Source: Candidatus Limimorpha equi
Lineage (GTDB): Bacteria > Bacteroidota > Bacteroidia > Bacteroidales > F082
Length of the DNA: 9,600 bases
Direction: 5' to 3'
Assembly: GCA_018065885.1 (NCBI GenBank)
Contig: JAGHSL010000075.1
Coordinates: 1-9,600 of the forward strand
Position 1 is the stretch's first letter. Each line of letters opens with the position of its first letter. The position numbers were made by a program, and so were the translations under genes. The notes under the pieces were generated by a model. It was not told the origin of the DNA. It saw only the letters and a list, made by a program, of their open reading frames with translations, and ran no database searches. Of this stretch, positions 6,030-9,600 are shown one piece after another.

Positions 6030-7589
6030 ATGAAGAAATGGTTTTCCATAGTGGCGTTTTTGTTGGCGTTTTGTTGCGTTACGGCGCAGCAGACTGAGCC
6101 GGCACGTTACGAAGTAGGGCGTTGGTCGAAGGATCAAGGCTGTCATTTTGAGTCGTTTGGCGCAAAAGGCGGCATCATGGTCTCGCAGACCGACAGGACT
6201 GATGAGCACAAAAGTCAGTTGTGGAATTTCGCTTTGCTCGATTCAAGCCTTTACGAGATGCGCAGCGACTTGATTCCGCTTTCATCAAGAATGTCGTTTG
6301 TAGGTTCAGCCAGCGATGATGATTTTGCCGTTTTTCTGTTCACAAACGATAAATTGAAGAAGACCGACACCATTAGTTTTTGCGCAATTTGTTTCAATCG
6401 CAAGGATTTGACCTACAAATCGTTCGGCGAAATGTTGCCCGAAAAGACTGTCATTCATTCCCTTGAGGTGGTTGACGGCAACATGATGATGGCGGTCAAC
6501 GACAAGACGGGAAACGGAACTTTGCTTTTCTTCGACTTGAATTCAAATTCCTATCGTTCCGTAAATCCTTCTTTGACAAATAGTTTCATACTTTTCCAAA
6601 CGGCATCTTTCCAAAAGCAGCATTGTTTCGTGGTGGCGGCGCGTGAATACGAAAACAAGCATTATGTGGCGACTTCGTTTTTGATTTATTCGCCATCAGG
6701 TTCCTTGCTGCAAAAGCATCGTTTTGAGAGTGGTGAAAATGCAGGCTTGGGACGGATGTGTTTCGATTTCGATGAAAACCAACGCCTTGTGGTGATGGGG
6801 ACTTTGGAACAAGAAAGCAACAGGAAAGTGGATTTGGAAGGCGTAACCGAAAATTTCGATAAGATTTCCGTGGGTGTGGTTTGGATTTGCTTCGATGGAG
6901 CGGCGCAAACCAAGGCTTATCTTTTCAAGAATATGCCCGAAATCGAGCTGGCACTGACTGCTTCTGACCGTGTCAGGGTGCGCGAGGAACGCCTTAAATT
7001 GGGCAAAAACGGAAAACAGGACAAAAAGGAAATTGCTTTTCAGTTTCTCACGCCTCGTTTGACTCATTACGGCGACTTGTCAGTGTTTGCTGCCGAAGCC
7101 TTTGTGCCTGAATATCACACCGAAACACGCATGAGTTACGGCTACGGCTATGGTTTTTACGGTTCACATCCTTACACCTATACCGTTTTCGATGGCTACG
7201 ATTTCATTTCGGAAATTTTGCTGGCCTTCGATAAGGATGGCGAACTGAAATGGCAGACATCAGTCAGATTCGATAACGATTTGACCTACGATTTGACCAA
7301 ACATTCCGGCGAAGCGGTTTGCCACGATGAACTTGTAGTGGCTTCATCATGCGAAAATGCTTTGCGCTATGTGGTCTTTGATGCCGATGGCCAGCCTTTG
7401 CTGAACCAGCAATCGGTTGACATTGAGCCAATGCACGGCGCTGATTATGTTGAAGATGAGTATTTCGCACAGATTGAGCCTTGGTTCGGGTCGCGTTTCC
7501 TGATTTTTGGTTGTCAGATTATCCAAAATGGCGTGTTGCCAAAGCCGCACCGCACCGTTTTTTTCCTCCAGAAAGTCCAATACGAATGA
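6030..7589 (+). CDS. Secreted protein of unknown function, possible beta-propeller
   Basis: 519 residues that I do not recognise as a named family. A clear signal peptide (KKW, hydrophobic core, CCVTA|QQ at about residue 19) sends it to the periplasm or beyond. There is no Cys at a lipobox +1 position, no T9SS sorting domain and no transmembrane segment after the signal. A beta-hairpin pattern, hydrophobic strand then F-D-x-x-G-x-hydrophobic, recurs near residues 166-178, 217-231, 283-297, 396-409 (AFDKDGELKW) and 446-459 (VFDADGQPLL), which suggests propeller blades or another repeated beta fold. A charged stretch at 312-335 and an aromatic GYGYGFYG at 371-378 stand out. ATG 6030 is chosen for the signal peptide; a TTG at 5994 would overlap the previous gene. 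Its stop lies 1 base before the next start, so the two genes are almost surely co-expressed. No promoter is visible in the 28 bases upstream. Confidence 0.82.
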   Translation: MKKWFSIVAFLLAFCCVTAQQTEPARYEVGRWSKDQGCHFESFGAKGGIMVSQTDRTDEHKSQLWNFALLDSSLYEMRSDLIPLSSRMSFVGSASDDDFAVFLFTNDKLKKTDTISFCAICFNRKDLTYKSFGEMLPEKTVIHSLEVVDGNMMMAVNDKTGNGTLLFFDLNSNSYRSVNPSLTNSFILFQTASFQKQHCFVVAAREYENKHYVATSFLIYSPSGSLLQKHRFESGENAGLGRMCFDFDENQRLVVMGTLEQESNRKVDLEGVTENFDKISVGVVWICFDGAAQTKAYLFKNMPEIELALTASDRVRVREERLKLGKNGKQDKKEIAFQFLTPRLTHYGDLSVFAAEAFVPEYHTETRMSYGYGYGFYGSHPYTYTVFDGYDFISEILLAFDKDGELKWQTSVRFDNDLTYDLTKHSGEAVCHDELVVASSCENALRYVVFDADGQPLLNQQSVDIEPMHGADYVEDEYFAQIEPWFGSRFLIFGCQIIQNGVLPKPHRTVFFLQKVQYE

Positions 7590-7590
7590 T

Positions 7591-8259
7591 ATGATTTCGA
7601 GTTTTCTCAAATACAAGATTCAGTGCAAAAGTGAGTATCACATTCACTCGCCTTTCGTCTATGAATTTACCACGAAGGTGTTGAACGACAAAGGTTCAAA
7701 CTCTGATTATGAGACCATTCTGCGCGTGAGCAGATTGCTTGATGGCAAGAAACATTTGACTTACCGCCGCCGCAAGCAAAGCCGGCTTTTGTATCGCATT
7801 GTGCGGTATTTCGAGCCTGATTCGGTGGTGTCTTTTGGGAAACTCTCGGCACTTAATACGACGGCGTTGGCCTTGGGAAATTTGCAGACAAGGGTTTATC
7901 TGGAAGAGTCGGATGGGTTTCTCGAAACGCTCAATTCGATGGGCATTGAAAATGTAACACTCATTCAGCCAGCGGATTTCGATTCCGAAAAGTTTAAGAA
8001 ACTCAACACGGGTTTTGTCTTTTTCAGTGAAAACGATTTTGAGGACGAGGAATGGGATTACTTGCAGGATTGCATGAGTCATAAAACGACAGATTCCGTT
8101 TTCATTTTTGAGGGCATTCACCGCTCGCGCGATGCGGAAGACGCTTGGGAGCGCATTATGGACAACGAGGATGTGTCGCTTACCATCGACCTTTATCATA
8201 TTGGATTGGTTTTCTTTAGATTAGGTATCGAGAAACAGGATTTTGTGCTGAAGTATTAG
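7591..8259 (+). CDS. SAM-dependent methyltransferase-like (Rossmann) protein
   Basis: 222 residues resembling a Bacteroidota group annotated as class I SAM-dependent methyltransferase. Visible marks are an N-terminal YHIHSPFVYEF (16-26), a basic YRRRKQSRLLYRIVRYF (58-74), the motif I region VVSFGKLSALNTTALALG (79-96), and a C-terminal IDLYHIGLVFFR...EKQDFVLKY (199-222). The motif I loop is SFGKLSALNTTAL, where a typical enzyme has E-I-G-x-x-x-G-x-S. The conserved acidic residue and the second glycine are missing, so SAM binding is uncertain. No substrate can be named. It starts at ATG 7591, 1 base after the preceding stop, which implies translational coupling; a TTG at 7507 would overlap the upstream gene by 28 codons. 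Confidence 0.75.
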   Translation: MISSFLKYKIQCKSEYHIHSPFVYEFTTKVLNDKGSNSDYETILRVSRLLDGKKHLTYRRRKQSRLLYRIVRYFEPDSVVSFGKLSALNTTALALGNLQTRVYLEESDGFLETLNSMGIENVTLIQPADFDSEKFKKLNTGFVFFSENDFEDEEWDYLQDCMSHKTTDSVFIFEGIHRSRDAEDAWERIMDNEDVSLTIDLYHIGLVFFRLGIEKQDFVLKY

Positions 8260-8273
8260 AGACAGGTGGACAA

Positions 8274-8321
8274 TTGGACTTTTGGACAATTTGATTGTTT
8301 GACTTTTAGACATTTCGATTT
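8274..8321 (+). repeat. Two-copy 24-base imperfect tandem repeat
   Basis: Bases 8274-8297 and 8298-8321 are adjacent copies of a TTGGACTTTTGGACAATTTG-type unit, agreeing at 19 of 24 positions. A partial GGACAATT lies just upstream. The composition is strongly skewed, with G and T in one strand and few C. Confidence 0.65.
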
Positions 8322-8368
8322 ATGGATTGCGAAACCATGAGATTTGAACAATTATGAACTTTTGAAAA

Positions 8369-8405
8369 AACCGACAACTGATAACTGAAAACCAACAACC
8401 GACAA
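8369..8405 (+). repeat. AACCGACAA direct repeat pair in an A/C-rich tract
   Basis: AACCGACAA occurs at 8369-8377 and 8397-8405, with ACTGATAACTGA-like units between. It belongs to the same low-complexity spacer as the 24-base repeat but has a different base skew. Confidence 0.5.
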
Positions 8406-8438
8406 GACTTTTAAAAAATTTGAATAATTGATTTGAAT

Positions 8439-8999
8439 ATGAAAAACATAACCTATACTAAAACCGGTGACGAAGGCATGACTTCGTTGATTGGCGGCAA
8501 GCGTGTCGCGAAATTCGATGAGCGTGTTGAAACCTACGGCACTGTCGATGAACTGAGTGCTTTTATGGGCGTGCTTAACGATTTGGAAGGCGTTCCTGAG
8601 GCTGTAAAATCGGTTTTGCAAGTCGTTCAGAATAAGCTCTTTACCTTGGAATCGCATTTTGCATTAGACCGTGATTCGGAAGTGAGCAAGATGATTCCGC
8701 CGCTTTCTGCCGATGATGTCGCTTTTCTTGAAAAGGAGATTGACAAAATGAATGAGCAGTTGCCCGAATTGAAGGCTTTCGTGATTCCCGGCGGCAATTT
8801 GAAGGCCTCCTATTGTCATGTCTGCCGCACGGTCTGTCGTCGTGCTGAGCGTCAGGCTTGGCGCATGGCACAGGATTTTCCGCTTGATGAAACCGACATA
8901 AAGTACCTCAACAGATTGTCGGATTTCTTCTTTGTCCTTGCCCGTTTCTTTGATTTTGTTGAAAAGAATCGTGAAACATATTGGAAGTCAGATAAATAG
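8439..8999 (+). CDS. pduO: PduO-type cob(I)yrinic acid a,c-diamide/cobalamin adenosyltransferase
   Basis: Transfers the 5'-deoxyadenosyl group of ATP to reduced Co(I) corrinoid, giving adenosylcobalamin or adenosylcobyric precursors. It acts in the cytosol, normally as a trimer. The 186-residue protein matches the family length. The N-terminal ATP-binding segment is TKTGDEGMTSLIGGKRVAKF at 7-26, followed by RVETYGTVDELSAFMG at 29-44. The C-terminal helices carry FVIPGGN at 114-120, CRTVCRRAERQAW at 129-141 with the conserved basic/acidic ATP-site residues, and YLNRLSDFFFVLARF at 156-170. ATG 8439 is chosen; a TTG two codons upstream is unlikely. No other B12 gene is in the window, so the product probably serves B12-dependent enzymes such as methylmalonyl-CoA mutase elsewhere in the genome. 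No vitamin B12 riboswitch is seen in the 179 bases upstream. Confidence 0.94.
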   Translation: MKNITYTKTGDEGMTSLIGGKRVAKFDERVETYGTVDELSAFMGVLNDLEGVPEAVKSVLQVVQNKLFTLESHFALDRDSEVSKMIPPLSADDVAFLEKEIDKMNEQLPELKAFVIPGGNLKASYCHVCRTVCRRAERQAWRMAQDFPLDETDIKYLNRLSDFFFVLARFFDFVEKNRETYWKSDK

Positions 9000-9028
9000 G
9001 AATTGAATAATTTTTTTATAAAAAACAC

Positions 9029-9058
9029 TTGACTTTTTGCTAATATGAAGTATTTTTG
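9029..9058 (+). promoter_or_regulatory. Strong Bacteroidota promoter for the DUF2795 gene
   Basis: TTG at 9029-9031, exactly 19 bases, then TATTTTTG at 9051-9058. Both elements and the spacing match the Bacteroidota sigma-ABfr consensus. It predicts a transcript starting about 5-7 bases later, near 9064, and a leader of about 20 bases before ATG 9085. Confidence 0.85.
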
Positions 9059-9084
9059 CAGCCCAAAATAAAAACCAAACGACT

Positions 9085-9306
9085 ATGTACTGGACATTAG
9101 AATTAGCCTCAAAATTGGAAGATGCGCCTTGGCCGGCAACAAGAGAGGAATTGCTGGATTGGGCTATGCGCACGGGCGCACCTGACGAAGTGATTGAAAA
9201 CCTTCAGGAAATGGAAGATGAGGGCGAAGTCTACGAGCGTATTGAAGACCTCTGGCCTGATTATCCTACAAAAGATGATTTCTTTTTCCACGAAGACGAA
9301 TATTGA
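9085..9306 (+). CDS. DUF2795 family small protein
   Basis: A 73-residue, strongly acidic protein. The sequence (WTLELASKLEDAPWPATREE start, TGAPDEVIENLQEMEDEGE middle, LWPDYPTKDDFFF end) matches the small DUF2795 proteins that I recall as very conserved among Bacteroidota. The family has no established biochemical function. The helical DUF2795 core, about residues 5-55, contains the A-x-W-P-A-T and G-A-P-x-E/D-V signatures. There is no signal peptide, so it is cytosolic. It has its own strong promoter and ends 44 bases before a strong terminator, forming a compact, probably abundant single-gene transcript. Confidence 0.88.
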   Translation: MYWTLELASKLEDAPWPATREELLDWAMRTGAPDEVIENLQEMEDEGEVYERIEDLWPDYPTKDDFFFHEDEY

Positions 9307-9350
9307 TTGCTTTTTGTTGGTCAGTTGACCATATAAATGCTTGAAAATCA

Positions 9351-9397
9351 AAAAACGGGAGATAAACATGTGATTTTGTTTGTCTCCCGTTTTTTTG
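9351..9397. terminator. Bidirectional terminator between convergent genes
   Basis: ACGGGAGATAAACA (9355-9368) pairs with TGTTTGTCTCCCGT (9377-9390) as a 14-base-pair stem with one G-U pair and an 8-base loop. It is preceded by AAAA and followed by seven T beyond the stem, so it presents a U-tract on both strands. It can end the DUF2795 transcript (+) and the SPOR-like transcript (-), whose stop is 13 bases beyond the T-run. Confidence 0.92.
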
Positions 9398-9409
9398 TCT
9401 TGTAGAAAT

Positions 9410-9600
9410 CTATTTCTTCATCGCCGCCTCCGCCGCTTTCAAAGAGGCTCGCTCGCCATTGACGAAAGCTATAACGAAAGCATCGCTGAAACCTAAGTTG
9501 CGCAGTTCCGTCTGGCGTGCCGTGGCTTGTGCTTTGCTGGCGAAATGTCCTGATATGTAGCGGAATGCGCCGTTGTATTCGTAGACATCCACTTCGGGCA
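9410..9600 (-). CDS. SPOR-like domain protein, C-terminal end (5' end outside window)
   Basis: The minus-strand frame is open from the right edge to TAG at 9412-9410, giving about 63 C-terminal residues. The sequence PEVDVYEYNGAFRYISGHF, then ASKAQATARQTELRNLGFSD, AFVIAFVNGERASL and a KK tail follows the pattern of SPOR-type peptidoglycan-binding repeats in Bacteroidota (aromatic-Y-hydrophobic-x-G-x-F, helix, G-(F/Y)-x-D-A-F-V-(I/V)-A-F, N-G). These often sit at the C-terminus of cell-wall amidases or OmpA-like envelope proteins. The catalytic or anchoring part is not visible, so the full function cannot be stated. The first in-frame GTG, at 9592, is mid-domain and not a real start. Confidence 0.75.
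   Translation of the reverse strand, partial: PEVDVYEYNGAFRYISGHFASKAQATARQTELRNLGFSDAFVIAFVNGERASLKAAEAAMKK

Larger units (their letters stand above)
8260..8438. other. Non-coding spacer of imperfect repeats before the adenosyltransferase gene
   Basis: No gene is seen here. The left half is a GGACAATT/GGACTTTT-type repeat, and the right half is built of A/C-rich CCGACAAC, CTGATAACTGA and CCAACAACCGAC units. Such simple intergenic arrays are common in Bacteroidota. No perfect TAnnTTTG box is present, and no terminator hairpin follows the upstream gene. Confidence 0.6.

Noticed and set aside
7696..8199. 167-codon minus-strand frame in the methyltransferase-like gene
   Set aside because: It is antisense to a gene with clear family resemblance and has no promoter or domain.
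8274..8405. CRISPR-like array
   Set aside because: Copies are imperfect, directly adjacent without unique spacers, and only two in number; no cas gene is present.
8260..8438. Vitamin B12 riboswitch upstream of the adenosyltransferase gene
   Set aside because: The spacer consists of simple repeats; I see no B12-box-like segment or structured GC-rich core.
9005..9028. T-run and A-run after the adenosyltransferase gene as a terminator
   Set aside because: The inverted repeat is only A-T pairs with no GC stem, so a hairpin terminator is not convincing.

Overview
The window looks like chromosome from a member of the Bacteroidota, most likely Bacteroidales. Four things point there: perfect TAnnTTTG promoter -7 boxes, no Shine-Dalgarno sequences before the starts, a secreted protein with a C-terminal type IX secretion (T9SS) sorting domain, and a small DUF2795 protein of the form typical of this phylum. 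It contains ten protein genes (two cut by the window edges) and no rRNA, tRNA or CRISPR array that I can see.

Layout. On the left, a minus-strand lipoprotein gene (partial, possibly a TlpA-like thioredoxin with its catalytic domain outside the window) diverges from a plus-strand cluster across a 92-base region with a promoter box on each strand. The plus cluster is an Mrp/ApbC P-loop ATPase, a NifU C-terminal-domain protein (both iron-sulfur cluster assembly or carriage) and, 28 bases later, a 549-residue T9SS-exported surface or secreted protein. It ends at a strong hairpin terminator at 3954-3990.

About 430 bases of AT-rich, palindrome-rich non-coding DNA follow. Then comes a stand-alone gene for an AAA-ATPase-like/PD-(D/E)XK nuclease protein with its own promoter. 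This family is multicopy and accessory in Bacteroidota. A 14-base direct repeat flanks the gene and its leader, and this is the most accessory-looking part of the window. Directly downstream are a secreted protein of unknown function, possibly a beta-propeller, and, 1 base later, a small Rossmann/methyltransferase-like protein with a degenerate SAM-binding loop. These two are almost certainly translated from one transcript.

A 179-base spacer with imperfect tandem repeats precedes a PduO-type corrinoid adenosyltransferase, which makes adenosylcobalamin. A DUF2795 mini-gene follows with the best promoter in the window (TTG-N19-TATTTTTG). It converges, through a long symmetric terminator, on the 3' end of a minus-strand SPOR-like gene that runs off the right edge.

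Most of the window is ordinary housekeeping or lineage-typical DNA. I see no clear multi-gene novel system. The best leads are the nuclease/ATPase gene with its flanking repeats, the CxxC-less Mrp beside a CxxC Nfu protein, and the uncharacterised secreted-protein/methyltransferase-like gene pair.
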